DNA from: Pseudopedobacter sp035496935
Lineage (GTDB): Bacteria; Bacteroidota; Bacteroidia; Sphingobacteriales; Sphingobacteriaceae
Direction of reading: 5' to 3'
Assembly: GCA_035496935.1 (NCBI GenBank)
Contig: DATJED010000003.1
Location: forward strand, 108,155-172,154
DNA length: 64,000 nucleotides
Part shown: in pieces, positions 43,129 through 51,241 of the stretch
How positions within the stretch are numbered: the first letter of the stretch is position 1
Layout: each line of letters starts with the position of its first letter
The notes under the pieces: model-generated
What the model was told of the DNA's origin: nothing
The model's database searches: none
The model's input: the letters and a program-made list of their open reading frames with translations, nothing else
Made by a program: the position numbers and the translations under genes

Positions 43129-44070
43129 TTAAGAATTGAAAGCTGTTTTAAACTTTTCAATAATTTGGCTCTCAACCATGTCTTTAGACAATAGTATCAT
43201 GTTTTTTATGGCTTCTGGGCTAGAAATCCCATGCCCGATAACCACAGGAGCATTCACGCCCAAAATTGGACTTCCCCCGTATTGCTCATAATTAAATCTG
43301 TCGAAAAATTCGTCTTTTAAACCTTTTTTAAGGGTTAAAACATAAAAAGATTCTGCTAATTTTAAAACCACGTTGCCCGTAAAACCATCGCAAACCATGA
43401 TGTCAGCTTTTGCATTGAATAAATCCCGGCCTTCAATATTTCCGGCAAAGTTTACCTGTGGAGACGATTTTAATAAAGGGTATGTTGCCTGTGTAAGCAT
43501 GTTTCCTTTTTCTTCCTCCTCGCCTAAATTCATTAAGCCAACTTTTGGCTCGGCTATTTGGTAAACGTGTTTTGCATACAAACTGCCCATTATTGCAAAC
43601 TGCACTAAATGTTCTGGTTTGCAATCTGCATTGGCGCCAGCATCTAACAAAAGTCCAAAGCCACCTTTTTCTTTTGGGATAACAGTTGAAATTGCGGGCC
43701 TTAAAACGCCTTCAATTGCTTTAACGCTGAACATAGCGCCAACCAACATGGCTCCAGTATTCCCCGCAGAGGCAAAAGAATCTACCTTGCCTTCTTTAAG
43801 TTGTTGAAAACCTACCGAAATGCTTGAATTTGCTTTTTGAACAATTGCTTTTGTGGGATGCTCTCCCATGCCAATCACTTCTGTAGTATGTACATACTCA
43901 AAAAGATCTGGATTAAAATTTTGTTCTGTAAGAAGCGGAGTAATTAGGTCTTTATCTCCAAATAATACGAGGTGTTGGTCTTTTGATAGGTTTTGGTGTG
44001 CTGCAATCGCTCCTAATACAGTTGCTTTTGGCGCATAATCACCGCCCATTATATCTAAACCAATTTTCAT
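43129..44070 (-). CDS. plsX: Phosphate acyltransferase PlsX
   Basis: The 313-residue enzyme makes acyl-phosphate from acyl-ACP for phospholipid synthesis. Motifs: KIGLDIMGGDYAPKATVLGAI at the N-terminus, GMGEHPTKAIVQKANSSISVGFQQLKEG, SAGNTGAMLVGA, GLLLDAGANADCKPEHLVQFA, VGLMNLGEEEEKGN, GNIEGRDLFNAKADIMVCDGFTGNVVLKL. Gene order rpmF-plsX-fabH is the widespread bacterial arrangement. A terminator-like hairpin between rpmF and plsX may reduce read-through. Confidence 0.97.
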   Translation of the reverse strand: MKIGLDIMGGDYAPKATVLGAIAAHQNLSKDQHLVLFGDKDLITPLLTEQNFNPDLFEYVHTTEVIGMGEHPTKAIVQKANSSISVGFQQLKEGKVDSFASAGNTGAMLVGAMFSVKAIEGVLRPAISTVIPKEKGGFGLLLDAGANADCKPEHLVQFAIMGSLYAKHVYQIAEPKVGLMNLGEEEEKGNMLTQATYPLLKSSPQVNFAGNIEGRDLFNAKADIMVCDGFTGNVVLKLAESFYVLTLKKGLKDEFFDRFNYEQYGGSPILGVNAPVVIGHGISSPEAIKNMILLSKDMVESQIIEKFKTAFNS

Positions 44071-44132
44071 TGAGATAATTTGCTTTTTATGATTTGTACT
44101 CTAAAACAGCAGAATTGCTTTTTTTGAGTGTT

Positions 44133-44187
44133 AAAAAAATCCTTGTGTAAGGTAATAAACAAAATTTTTACCAGCACAAGGATTTTT
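44133..44187 (-). terminator. Terminator-like hairpin between rpmF and plsX
   Basis: The arms 44135-44147 and 44175-44187 (aaaaatccttgtg and complement) with an inner ggtaa/ttacc pairing form a long hairpin. On the minus strand it is followed by seven T residues. It probably attenuates transcription from rpmF into plsX. Confidence 0.7.
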
Positions 44188-44199
44188 GTTTGCATAATG

Positions 44200-44391
44200 C
44201 TATGCTATAGAAGTATTTTCTATTAATAGTTTACCCCTAAGGTAAAGGTTTCCGTCAATATTGTAAGCTCTGTGTGGCAAGTGCACTGCGCCAGTTTCTT
44301 TATCAACCCATAAAGAAGGTGCTGTTGCTTTATAGTGAGTTCTTCTTTTATCTCTTCTTGATTTGGAGATTTTTCGTTTTGGATGTGCCAT
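44200..44391 (-). CDS. rpmF: 50S ribosomal protein L32
   Basis: The 63-residue basic protein begins MAHPKRKISKSRRDKRRTHYKATAPSL, the usual L32 start. It lacks the paired zinc-binding Cys residues of the classical form, as is common in Bacteroidota. It is 12 bases after the DUF177 gene. Confidence 0.97.
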   Translation of the reverse strand: MAHPKRKISKSRRDKRRTHYKATAPSLWVDKETGAVHLPHRAYNIDGNLYLRGKLLIENTSIA

Positions 44392-44403
44392 TTTTTCCTA
44401 TTT

Positions 44404-44934
44404 TTAATTTTTCCTAATGTTCTTTAAAATATCCCACCGCGGATCTTGCTGTTCGCCTTCCCCTTTTTCTGCAGAAAGCTCATCTATCTTTTTAAGCATT
44501 TCTAAATCGCAGGATGGTGTGTTGCCCGGATCTTCACAAATACTGATGTAAGGAGCCGATAAATTGATCATCTCATATATAAACGATGAAACGTCAACTT
44601 CACTTTCATTTTTTGTGATAATTATAACTTCTTCACTATCGGCCAAATCATCAGATTCGGTAAATTTAGCGATGAGCCTGTCTTCTGTGTCAATTTCGTA
44701 AGGGAAACCAGCCAAACATTTATCACAACTTAACTCTATTCTTCCTTTGATATGAAAATTAAGAACCATTAAGGTTTCTCGTTTTTCTAAAAGCAAGCTC
44801 ACACTCAGCAAGCCGTTTTTTACCAAAGAATATTCAAATTCGTCAAAGAAACGTCCGTCAACATCAAAGTTAAATTGATGCTGGCCAATCTTTAATCCCG
44901 TAAAGGGTATTGAATATTGTTTTAACGATTTCAA
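44404..44934 (-). CDS. DUF177 (YceD-like) protein, probable 23S rRNA accumulation factor
   Basis: The 176-residue acidic cytoplasmic protein of the DUF177/YceD family has the conserved CDKCLAGFPYEIDTE-type motif (Cys-x-x-Cys in ELSCDKCL) and SFIYEMINLSAPYISICED, here with PGNTPSCD. The family is nearly always encoded just before rpmF, as here. It is linked to large-subunit rRNA maturation in other bacteria; that role is family knowledge. Confidence 0.9.
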   Translation of the reverse strand: MKSLKQYSIPFTGLKIGQHQFNFDVDGRFFDEFEYSLVKNGLLSVSLLLEKRETLMVLNFHIKGRIELSCDKCLAGFPYEIDTEDRLIAKFTESDDLADSEEVIIITKNESEVDVSSFIYEMINLSAPYISICEDPGNTPSCDLEMLKKIDELSAEKGEGEQQDPRWDILKNIRKN

Positions 44935-45179
44935 AGTTCGACAATTAAGCCTGCAAATTTAGGAAAAATTATTAAGCCATAAAGGTTTTTTTTAAAAAAC
45001 GGAAAGCATCGATTAAACACCTTTATTTTGGACAGAATATGATAAAAACGCCGTTTATTGAGGTTTTAACGATGTTTTTTGAAACCCACTTATTTTTATG
45101 ATTTACCCGATAGCTCAATTTTTTTGTTGCTGTTAAGATATTGAGCAGGCTATTTCTGCCCAAAACACCTCAAAGCTCC
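44935..45179. other. Intergenic region between pdxA and the lipid cluster
   Basis: A 245-base gap contains a 7-bp inverted repeat (gctcaat at about 45113-45119 with attgagc at about 45140-45146) but no T-tract terminator on the minus strand. The promoter of the yceD-rpmF unit should lie here; no confident TAnnTTTG match was picked. Confidence 0.4.
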
Positions 45180-46235
45180 TTAATCTCTGTCTCTGCTATG
45201 TTTGCTAAAAGGCAAAGTGTTTTCTACTAATTCTTCCTGTTCTCTTCGGCGTTTTACAATATGTACCGCTTGGAACAGCGCATCTCTAAATGAGCTTGCC
45301 GAGGCCATGTTTTTACCTGCAATATCATAACCTGTTCCGTGATCTGGCGAAGTACGTACAACCGGTAAGCCAGCTGTGAAATTGACTCCGTGATGGAATG
45401 CCAAAGATTTAAACGGAATTAAGCCCTGATCATGGTACATGGCCAATATCGCATCAAACTGGCTAAAAGCCTGATTGCCAAAAAAGCCATCGGCAGGGAA
45501 GGCACCGAAAGCGAAAATTCCTTCTTTTTGGGCAGTTTCTATTGCGGGGTGAATAATTTCTTCCTCCTCCATCCCGATTAGACCGCTATCGCCAGCGTGT
45601 GGGTTCAATCCTAAAACCGCAATTTTAGGCTTCTCTATCCAAAAATCGTATCGTAAAGAATGGTTCATTAAGCGGAGTTTGGATAAAATAGCTTCCTGTG
45701 TAATACCGCCAGCTATATCTTTAACAGGAATATGCCCTGTAACTACCCCAACTTTTAGTTCGTTACTTACCAAAAACATCAGCGAATCTGGCGAGCCAGC
45801 CATTGCTTGAATATATTCTGTATGCCCATGGAAAGTAAATTGGTCGCTTTGGATATTATGTTTATTAATTGGCGCTGTAACCAAAGCATCAATTTTGCCG
45901 GCTACTAAATCTGCAGTTGCCCTTTCTAGCGATAGAAAAGCGTACCTTCCGCCAATATCGTTGGCTTTCCCCAACTCAATTTTTACATCTTCATCCCAAC
46001 AATTTATCATGTTGGCTTTGCCGGCGTGAGCGTTTTCGGGTTGATTTACTACCTGAAAAATAAATTCTTGTATGCCGGCAGCTTTTCTGTGAAAAGAAGC
46101 CACTTTAGTATGCCCGTACACAATTGGTGTGCAGTATTTATAAATTTCGGATTCGGAAAGTGTTTTAATAATTACCTCTAAACCTATCCCGTTTACATCT
46201 CCAATAGATATTCCTACTTTTAACAACTCGCTCAT
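45180..46235 (-). CDS. pdxA: 4-hydroxythreonine-4-phosphate dehydrogenase
   Basis: The 351-residue enzyme of pyridoxal-phosphate synthesis has the family start KVGISIGDVNGIGLEVIIKTL and metal-binding histidines in FTFHGHTEYIQ, MYHDQGLIPFKSLAFHHGVNFTAGLPVVRTSPDHGTGYDIAGKN. A charged tail after IVKRRREQEE extends it slightly beyond usual length. It is divergent from rsmA, as in many genomes where pdxA and ksgA are neighbours. Confidence 0.96.
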   Translation of the reverse strand: MSELLKVGISIGDVNGIGLEVIIKTLSESEIYKYCTPIVYGHTKVASFHRKAAGIQEFIFQVVNQPENAHAGKANMINCWDEDVKIELGKANDIGGRYAFLSLERATADLVAGKIDALVTAPINKHNIQSDQFTFHGHTEYIQAMAGSPDSLMFLVSNELKVGVVTGHIPVKDIAGGITQEAILSKLRLMNHSLRYDFWIEKPKIAVLGLNPHAGDSGLIGMEEEEIIHPAIETAQKEGIFAFGAFPADGFFGNQAFSQFDAILAMYHDQGLIPFKSLAFHHGVNFTAGLPVVRTSPDHGTGYDIAGKNMASASSFRDALFQAVHIVKRRREQEELVENTLPFSKHSRDRD

Positions 46236-46342
46236 ACAAAAAATAATTTTTTATAAAATTTCCTGCAAAATAAAGATTTTGGAACGAATGTTAATTTTAA
46301 AGATTAAACTTTCCGTAATTTGTAGCTCATCTTTACAAAATA

Positions 46343-47134
46343 ATGAGTCAGGTAAAAGCCAAAAAGCATTTAGGTCAGCATTTTTTAACCGATAAAAACA
46401 TCGCAGAAAAAATCGTGAACAGTTTAGTGCATCACGATGGATACGATAAAGTTTTAGAAGTTGGGCCGGGAATGGGCGTTTTATCTGATTTTTTATTGCA
46501 GAAGAAAGAATACGAGACTTATTTGATTGATATCGATACCGAATCTTTTCAGTTTCTCCATAAAAAATACCCCGATTTAGGAGATAGGCTATTAAACGCT
46601 GATTTTTTACAACTCAATTTTAAGGAAGTTTTTCCGTCGAGTTTTGCTATCATCGGCAATTTTCCGTATAATATTAGTTCGCAAATCTTGTTCAAGATTT
46701 TGGATAACAGAAACCAAGTGCAAGAGGTGGTTGGAATGTTCCAAAAAGAAGTTGCTGAACGTTGTACCGCTAAACCTGGAAGCAAGGAGTATGGAATTTT
46801 GAGCGTTTTTTTGCAGGCTTATTATAAATGCGAGTATTTGTTTACCGTAAAAGCCGGTGTTTTTAACCCGCCACCAAAGGTGCTTTCGGCGGTAATTAGG
46901 TTAAGCAGAAACGAAGTGAAGGAGCTAGGTTGTAACGAAAAATTATTTTGGCAAGTGGTAAAAGCAGGTTTCAATCAGCGCAGAAAAACTTTAAGCAATG
47001 CTTTGTCTGGCGTTATCCCAAAAGATAAGCAGGATGAAAATAAGGTTTGGGCCCTGAGAGCAGAACGTTTAAGCGTAAAGGATTTTGTGGAGCTGACAAA
47101 TTTAATTGAGAGGAGCAATGAAAAAGGAATTTAG
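46343..47134 (+). CDS. rsmA: 16S rRNA dimethyladenosine transferase
   Basis: The 263-residue SAM-dependent enzyme dimethylates two adjacent adenines in the 3' end of 16S rRNA. Motifs: KKHLGQHFLTDKNIAEKIV, VLEVGPGMGVLSDFLL (SAM binding), LLNADFLQL, and NFPYNISSQILFK (catalytic N-F-P-Y). The C-terminal helical domain includes FNPPPKVLSAVIRL and FNQRRKTLSNAL. Its 3' end overlaps the start of the next gene by 17 bases, indicating co-transcription. Confidence 0.96.
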   Translation: MSQVKAKKHLGQHFLTDKNIAEKIVNSLVHHDGYDKVLEVGPGMGVLSDFLLQKKEYETYLIDIDTESFQFLHKKYPDLGDRLLNADFLQLNFKEVFPSSFAIIGNFPYNISSQILFKILDNRNQVQEVVGMFQKEVAERCTAKPGSKEYGILSVFLQAYYKCEYLFTVKAGVFNPPPKVLSAVIRLSRNEVKELGCNEKLFWQVVKAGFNQRRKTLSNALSGVIPKDKQDENKVWALRAERLSVKDFVELTNLIERSNEKGI

Positions 47135-47603
47135 TACTTGGGTATTATCGGTAATGATGATTTTGGCGGGATGTACTTGTACAAATACTTCTAATTCTGG
47201 AAAGGCAAGAACTTCAATTACACTAGACAGTGCAGCATTCCAAAACATAATTTTAAGAGATTCTGTAGTGTTGCTAAAATATAAAACCCAAAGAGATACA
47301 ATTTCTTTCCCTGTTATTAATCCCCAGTTCCCAGAATTAGCGAAGAGCTTAAATCCGGAGATAGTTTTAGGCGAAAGGCTTTACAAAATCAAAGAAAACT
47401 ATGAAAATTGTGGCTGCGGTTACACTTCTCTGATGTATAAAGAATCTTTTTCAAACGCAAAAATCCTCTCTCTATGGTTTTATGCGGAATTTATCGGTGC
47501 GTATCCTAGCCAAGCTACCATTTATCAAACTTTGAGTATTAATACCGGCTTAGCTTATAAATTAACCCAGCAGTTGAATGAAGCGGGCAAAAATACGTGT
47601 TGA
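47118..47603 (+). CDS. Small lipoprotein of unknown function
   Basis: The 161-residue product starts at ATG 47118, inside the end of rsmA, with an aggag ribosome binding site at 47110-47114 that decides the start. It has a lipoprotein signal (MMILAGC, Cys about 19) followed by TCTNTSNS. A Cys cluster (YENCGCGYTSL, about residues 97-107) is the only distinctive motif. No family is recognised. It overlaps the next small gene by 7 bases, so the two probably work together. Confidence 0.6.
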   Translation: MKKEFSTWVLSVMMILAGCTCTNTSNSGKARTSITLDSAAFQNIILRDSVVLLKYKTQRDTISFPVINPQFPELAKSLNPEIVLGERLYKIKENYENCGCGYTSLMYKESFSNAKILSLWFYAEFIGAYPSQATIYQTLSINTGLAYKLTQQLNEAGKNTC

Positions 47604-47878
47604 TAAAATATAAGGATACATTGTTAAAAAGGTTAGAAACAGACAAAACAAACCACACAGAGAAAGATTATGTTAGTGCTTATAATCAGATAAAAGAAAA
47701 CATTAATCAACTCACTTTTGATGCAATTAACGATAATTATATAGTTAAGGATAGTTTTATAGTCGTAAAAACAGAGCCAATTTTACCACATGCAATTTTG
47801 GCCTGGGAGATAGATAAACAGATGGATTTTTCTTTAGACGAATTAAAGAAGTTTAAGAAAAATAGTGCGAGTATTTAA
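47597..47878 (+). CDS. Small protein of unknown function
   Basis: The 93-residue, Lys-rich, predicted helical product has no signal peptide in this reading. The start is a GTG at 47597 (or TTG at 47600), overlapping the upstream stop; no in-frame ATG is near, and the real start could lie elsewhere. Its stop codon overlaps a possible ATG of the following dehydrogenase gene (TAATG at 47876-47880), which supports translational coupling. Function unknown. Confidence 0.45.
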   Translation: MLIKYKDTLLKRLETDKTNHTEKDYVSAYNQIKENINQLTFDAINDNYIVKDSFIVVKTEPILPHAILAWEIDKQMDFSLDELKKFKKNSASI

Positions 47879-47895
47879 TGATACAAAAAAGTAAA

Positions 47896-48822
47896 ATGAA
47901 AAAAATATTAATAGTTGATGATTTACACCCGGCATTTAAGCTAGCTGCCGAGAAGATGGGTTTTGAAGTGGACGACCGTCCGCTTATAAAAAAAGAAGAT
48001 GTTTTGGCAATACTAAAAGACTACACCGGTTTGGCGATAAGAACTAAATTTAGAGTTGATGCAGAAGTAATTGCCGCAGCTCCGAATCTAAAATTTGTGG
48101 CGAGAGCCGGCGCCGGAATGGACAATATTGATGTGCATATTGCCGAAGAAAAAAACATTCAGCTAATTAACGCCCCCGAAGGAAACGCCGATGCCGTAGG
48201 GGAACACACGTTAGGGATGTTGCTTTCGCTGATGAACAATTTCCGTAAAGCCGATATTGAAATTCGAAACGGAATTTGGGACAGGGAAGGCAACCGAGGC
48301 TACGAACTGATGGGTAAAACTGTGGGGATAATCGGTTACGGGCACATGGGGAAAGCATTCGCCAAACGTTTGGCAGGTTTTGGCGTTAAAACCATCGCTT
48401 ACGATAAGTACAAAACACGCTTTACCGATGATTACGCCACTGAGGCCAGTATGGAAGAGATTGTAAAATACAGTGATGTTTTAAGTTTGCACATCCCCTT
48501 AACCAAAGAAACCAAACAAATGGTAGATGACGAATACTTATTGCACTTTCGTCGTCCAATATTTTTCTTAAACGCTGCTCGTGGCGAAATTGTGAATACA
48601 AAAGCGATTTTAAAAGCGATAGAAGAAGGAAAAATTTTAGGTGCGGGTTTAGATGTTTTAGAAAAAGAAAAATTCCCAGGGTTAAACGAAGCAGATTTTT
48701 ATAAAGAATTATCAGCCAATCCTAAAGTGCTGTTAACCCCACACGTTGGTGGTTGGACCTTTGATTCGTACCGTAAAATTTCGGAGGTTTTAGCAGCAAA
48801 GCTTAAAAATTTGGAAATATAA
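47896..48822 (+). CDS. D-isomer-specific 2-hydroxyacid dehydrogenase
   Basis: The 308-residue product (ATG 47896 preferred, giving MKKILIVDDLHPAF; an ATG at 47878 adds six residues) has the split catalytic domain and Rossmann fold (GKTVGIIGYGHMGKAFAKRLAGFG). Active-site Arg is in NAARGEIVN, Glu in GLDVLEKEKF and His in LTPHVGGWT. It has no ACT domain, so it is shorter than many SerA proteins. It may be a phosphoglycerate dehydrogenase-like enzyme or another hydroxyacid reductase; the substrate is open. A promoter candidate for greA lies at its 3' end. Confidence 0.85.
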   Translation: MKKILIVDDLHPAFKLAAEKMGFEVDDRPLIKKEDVLAILKDYTGLAIRTKFRVDAEVIAAAPNLKFVARAGAGMDNIDVHIAEEKNIQLINAPEGNADAVGEHTLGMLLSLMNNFRKADIEIRNGIWDREGNRGYELMGKTVGIIGYGHMGKAFAKRLAGFGVKTIAYDKYKTRFTDDYATEASMEEIVKYSDVLSLHIPLTKETKQMVDDEYLLHFRRPIFFLNAARGEIVNTKAILKAIEEGKILGAGLDVLEKEKFPGLNEADFYKELSANPKVLLTPHVGGWTFDSYRKISEVLAAKLKNLEI

Positions 48823-48842
48823 ACTCAAAATTTATATCTTCG
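48810..48842 (+). promoter_or_regulatory. Candidate greA promoter
   Basis: A TTTG at 48810-48813 and TATCTTCG at 48835-48842 (one mismatch to TAnnTTTG) are 21 bases apart. If used, transcription starts near 48848 and the two hairpins at 48852-48927 lie in the greA leader. Confidence 0.4.
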
Positions 48843-48851
48843 TACAAAAGG

Positions 48852-48899
48852 AAACAAGACTATGTATGCGAAAAGCAGATGTAGTCTTGTTTGTTTTTT
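48852..48899 (+). terminator. Hairpin/terminator 1 upstream of greA
   Basis: An 11-bp perfect stem (aaacaagacta 48852-48862 with 48882-48892) is followed by six T residues. It may end the upstream dehydrogenase transcript or act inside the greA leader. Confidence 0.75.
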
Positions 48900-48901
48900 A
48901 G

Positions 48902-48927
48902 AGCTTGGCCAACGCCGGGCTTTTTTT
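48902..48927 (+). terminator. Hairpin/terminator 2 upstream of greA
   Basis: An 8-bp stem with two G-T pairs (agcttggc 48902-48909 with gccgggct 48914-48921), a 4-base loop and seven T residues. It is the second terminator-like hairpin in a row, 30 bases before the greA start. Confidence 0.7.
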
Positions 48928-48956
48928 ACAATAACCATTAAATAATTAAGAAGAAG

Positions 48957-49430
48957 ATGGCAGATGTAGCTTATTTTACCAAAGAAGGTTTAGAAAAACT
49001 AAAGGAAGAATTACATTATTTAAAAACCGAAGGAAGAAAAAAGATCTCGGCGGCTATTGCAGAAGCAAGGGATAAAGGAGATTTATCCGAAAATGCAGAA
49101 TATGATGCTGCAAAAGAAGCACAAGGGCTTCACGAAACTAAAATTGCGCAGTTAGGCAATGTTTTGGCCACTGCAAGATTAATAGACGAATCAAAATTGG
49201 ATACTTCTAAAGTTTTGGCTTTATCCATCGTAAAAATAAAGAATGTTAAAAACGGCGCTACCATGACCTATCAATTGGTGTCAGAGAACGAAGCCGATAT
49301 GAAAGCTGGTAAAATTTCAGTAAAATCACCTATCGCTAAAGGTTTGTTAGGGAAATCTGTTGGCGAAATTGCCACTATTGATGTACCCGCCGGTAAAATG
49401 GAATTTGAAATTTTAGAAATTAGTAGGTAG
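48957..49430 (+). CDS. greA: Transcription elongation factor GreA
   Basis: The 157-residue product rescues backtracked RNA polymerase by stimulating transcript cleavage. The N-terminal coiled coil (about 1-75) has the conserved acidic tip AEARDKGDLSENAEYDAAKEAQG. The C-terminal FKBP-like domain shows MTYQLVSENEADMKAGKISVKSPIAKGLLGKSVGE. The start follows a gaagaag purine tract. Upstream are two terminator-like hairpins. Confidence 0.97.
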   Translation: MADVAYFTKEGLEKLKEELHYLKTEGRKKISAAIAEARDKGDLSENAEYDAAKEAQGLHETKIAQLGNVLATARLIDESKLDTSKVLALSIVKIKNVKNGATMTYQLVSENEADMKAGKISVKSPIAKGLLGKSVGEIATIDVPAGKMEFEILEISR

Positions 49431-49437
49431 TAGTGAG

Positions 49438-49506
49438 GAGTTCATTAGTCATTGGTTCATTAGTAATAACGAGCGGAAAGTAGGGAAACCAATGGCTAAT
49501 GAACTC
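49438..49506. repeat. Intergenic inverted repeat between greA and HIT gene
   Basis: The 18-base arms 49438-49455 and 49489-49506 (gagttcattagtcattgg and complement, one wobble mismatch) form a long hairpin. Related words (ttcattag, taatgaac, ccaatg) recur up to the start codon at 49561. Confidence 0.6.
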
Positions 49507-49560
49507 AATATCCATAACAAGTACTAATGAACTAGTCGACTAATTCAACTAATTAAACCA

Positions 49561-49953
49561 ATGAACTCTATCTTCACTAAAATAGTAAACGGAGAAATCC
49601 CCGCACATAAAGTTGCAGAAACTGAAGAATATTTGGCTTTTTTGGACATCAATCCGCTAAAGCTCGGCCATGTACTGGTGATTCCAAAACAGGAAATCGA
49701 TTATATTTTTGATTTGGAGGATGAAGCCTATGCCGGACTTATGATTTTCGCAAAAGTAGTGGCAAAAGCAATAAAAAAAGCCATCCCTTGCACCAGAGTC
49801 GGCGTTGCGGTTGTAGGTTTAGAAGTACCGCATGTACATGTTCATCTTATCCCGATAGATAATATCACAGACATGGACTTTAGCAATCCTAAATTAAAAC
49901 TATCCGAAAAAGAGTTGAGCGATGTTGCTTTGAGGATATTGGGCGCTTTTTAA
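49561..49953 (+). CDS. HIT-family hydrolase
   Basis: The 130-residue histidine-triad nucleotide-binding protein has FTKIVNGEIPAHKVAETEEYLAFLDINPLKLGHVLVIPK and the triad His91-x-His93-x-His95 (PHVHVHLIP). Family members hydrolyse nucleoside phosphoramidates or AMP-linked substrates. Its stop codon overlaps the end of the convergent waaA gene by 4 bases. Confidence 0.94.
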   Translation: MNSIFTKIVNGEIPAHKVAETEEYLAFLDINPLKLGHVLVIPKQEIDYIFDLEDEAYAGLMIFAKVVAKAIKKAIPCTRVGVAVVGLEVPHVHVHLIPIDNITDMDFSNPKLKLSEKELSDVALRILGAF

Positions 49954-51179
49954 AAAATCGTTTCCATAATTACAGCCGTGGCGCCAGTATTTTTCGCCAC
50001 GTAATTTTTTGCTTTTTCCCCGGCTTCTTTTCTAAATTCTGATTCGTTAATTAATCGGTTAAAAATTGAATTAAGTTCTTGCTGGTTGGCAATGGTAAAG
50101 CCACCTCCAATAGAAACCAAATCTTTAGCCTCCTGAAATTTCTGGTAATTTTTGCCAAAAACAACCGGCAAACCCCAAGCAGCTGCTTCTAATGTATTGT
50201 GAATACCAACTCCAAAACCACCGCCGATATAGGCTATTTCTCCGTAACTATACAAAGAAGAAAGCATTCCAATATTGTCAATAATAATGTATTTGATTGG
50301 TGGATCTAGCTGTTTTTCACCCCTCAATAAGGAGGAATAACGCACACATCTGTCGCCAATCAGTTTCTCTAAGTTTAATATTTTATCCTCACTAATCTCA
50401 TGAGGCGCAAAAATTACTTTCCAGCCTCCATCTGAATTTTTAATGTATTTCACAATGAGCTCTTCGTCGGCAGGCCAAGTGCTTCCGGCAATAATCAACT
50501 TAGCATTTCCTTTAAATTTCTCAATCAATGGGAATTCTTTTTTGTTTTTCGATAAATCTAAAACGCTATCAAAACGTGTGTCTCCACAAACCGTAAAATT
50601 TCTAAAACCTATTTTAGTTAGCAGCTCCTCAGATTCATCATTCTGTACAAAAAAATGAGTTACAAAGCTTAAAATCTTACGGTTAAAACCCCCGTACCAT
50701 TTAAAAAATATTTGCTCTGGTCTAAAAATCGCCGAAGTCACATAAACAGGAATATCTCTCTTATGGAGTTCCTTATAAAAGTGGTACCAATATTCGTACT
50801 TGTTAAAAATCGCCATGTCCGGCTGGAATAAATGTAAAAATTTCACTGCATTTTTAGCGGTATCTAAGGGTAAGTACAAAATATAATCGCCTAAAGCCGA
50901 GTTTTTTCTGACTTCGTACCCGGATGGCGAGAAAAAAGTAATCACAATCTCTTTTTCAGGATGCGCTAATCTTATTTTTTGTAACAAAGGTTTCCCTTGC
51001 TCAAACTCGCCCAGTGAGGCAAAATGCAACCAAACCTTCTTTGTCGAGCTGTTTACGCTAAGTTTTTCTGCCCAATTTTTTCTACCGTCAATCCAAAATC
51101 TTGCTTTCTTGTTGAAAAAAGAAAATAATAGAACCAGGGCATAATAAAATTTAATCGCAATGTTATAAAAAATAGGCAT
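49950..51179 (-). CDS. waaA: 3-deoxy-D-manno-octulosonic acid (Kdo) transferase
   Basis: The 409-residue GT30 enzyme attaches Kdo to lipid A precursor at the inner membrane. It has an N-terminal membrane anchor (FYYALVLLFSFF), KVWLHFASLGEFEQGKPLLQKI (with the conserved Glu), ITFFSPSGYEV, YLPLDTAKNAVKFLHLFQPDMAIFNKYEYW, IAGSTWPADEELIVKYI, VIFAPHEISEDKI, and YIGGGFGVGIHNTLEAAAWGLPVVFGKNYQKFQEA. It is a separate unit from the sugar-nucleotide genes, which diverge from it 62 bases away. Confidence 0.93.
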   Translation of the reverse strand: MPIFYNIAIKFYYALVLLFSFFNKKARFWIDGRKNWAEKLSVNSSTKKVWLHFASLGEFEQGKPLLQKIRLAHPEKEIVITFFSPSGYEVRKNSALGDYILYLPLDTAKNAVKFLHLFQPDMAIFNKYEYWYHFYKELHKRDIPVYVTSAIFRPEQIFFKWYGGFNRKILSFVTHFFVQNDESEELLTKIGFRNFTVCGDTRFDSVLDLSKNKKEFPLIEKFKGNAKLIIAGSTWPADEELIVKYIKNSDGGWKVIFAPHEISEDKILNLEKLIGDRCVRYSSLLRGEKQLDPPIKYIIIDNIGMLSSLYSYGEIAYIGGGFGVGIHNTLEAAAWGLPVVFGKNYQKFQEAKDLVSIGGGFTIANQQELNSIFNRLINESEFRKEAGEKAKNYVAKNTGATAVIMETIF

Positions 51180-51195
51180 TTATCTATCGAATGAT

Positions 51196-51203
51196 TAACT
51201 TTG
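51196..51203 (+). promoter_or_regulatory. Possible -7 element of the ugd promoter
   Basis: TAACTTTG matches TAnnTTTG 38 bases before the ugd ATG. No good TTTG was seen at the expected upstream distance. Confidence 0.35.
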
Positions 51204-51241
51204 ATTAGTTTAAAAAAATCTGACAAAAATACTCATTTAAT

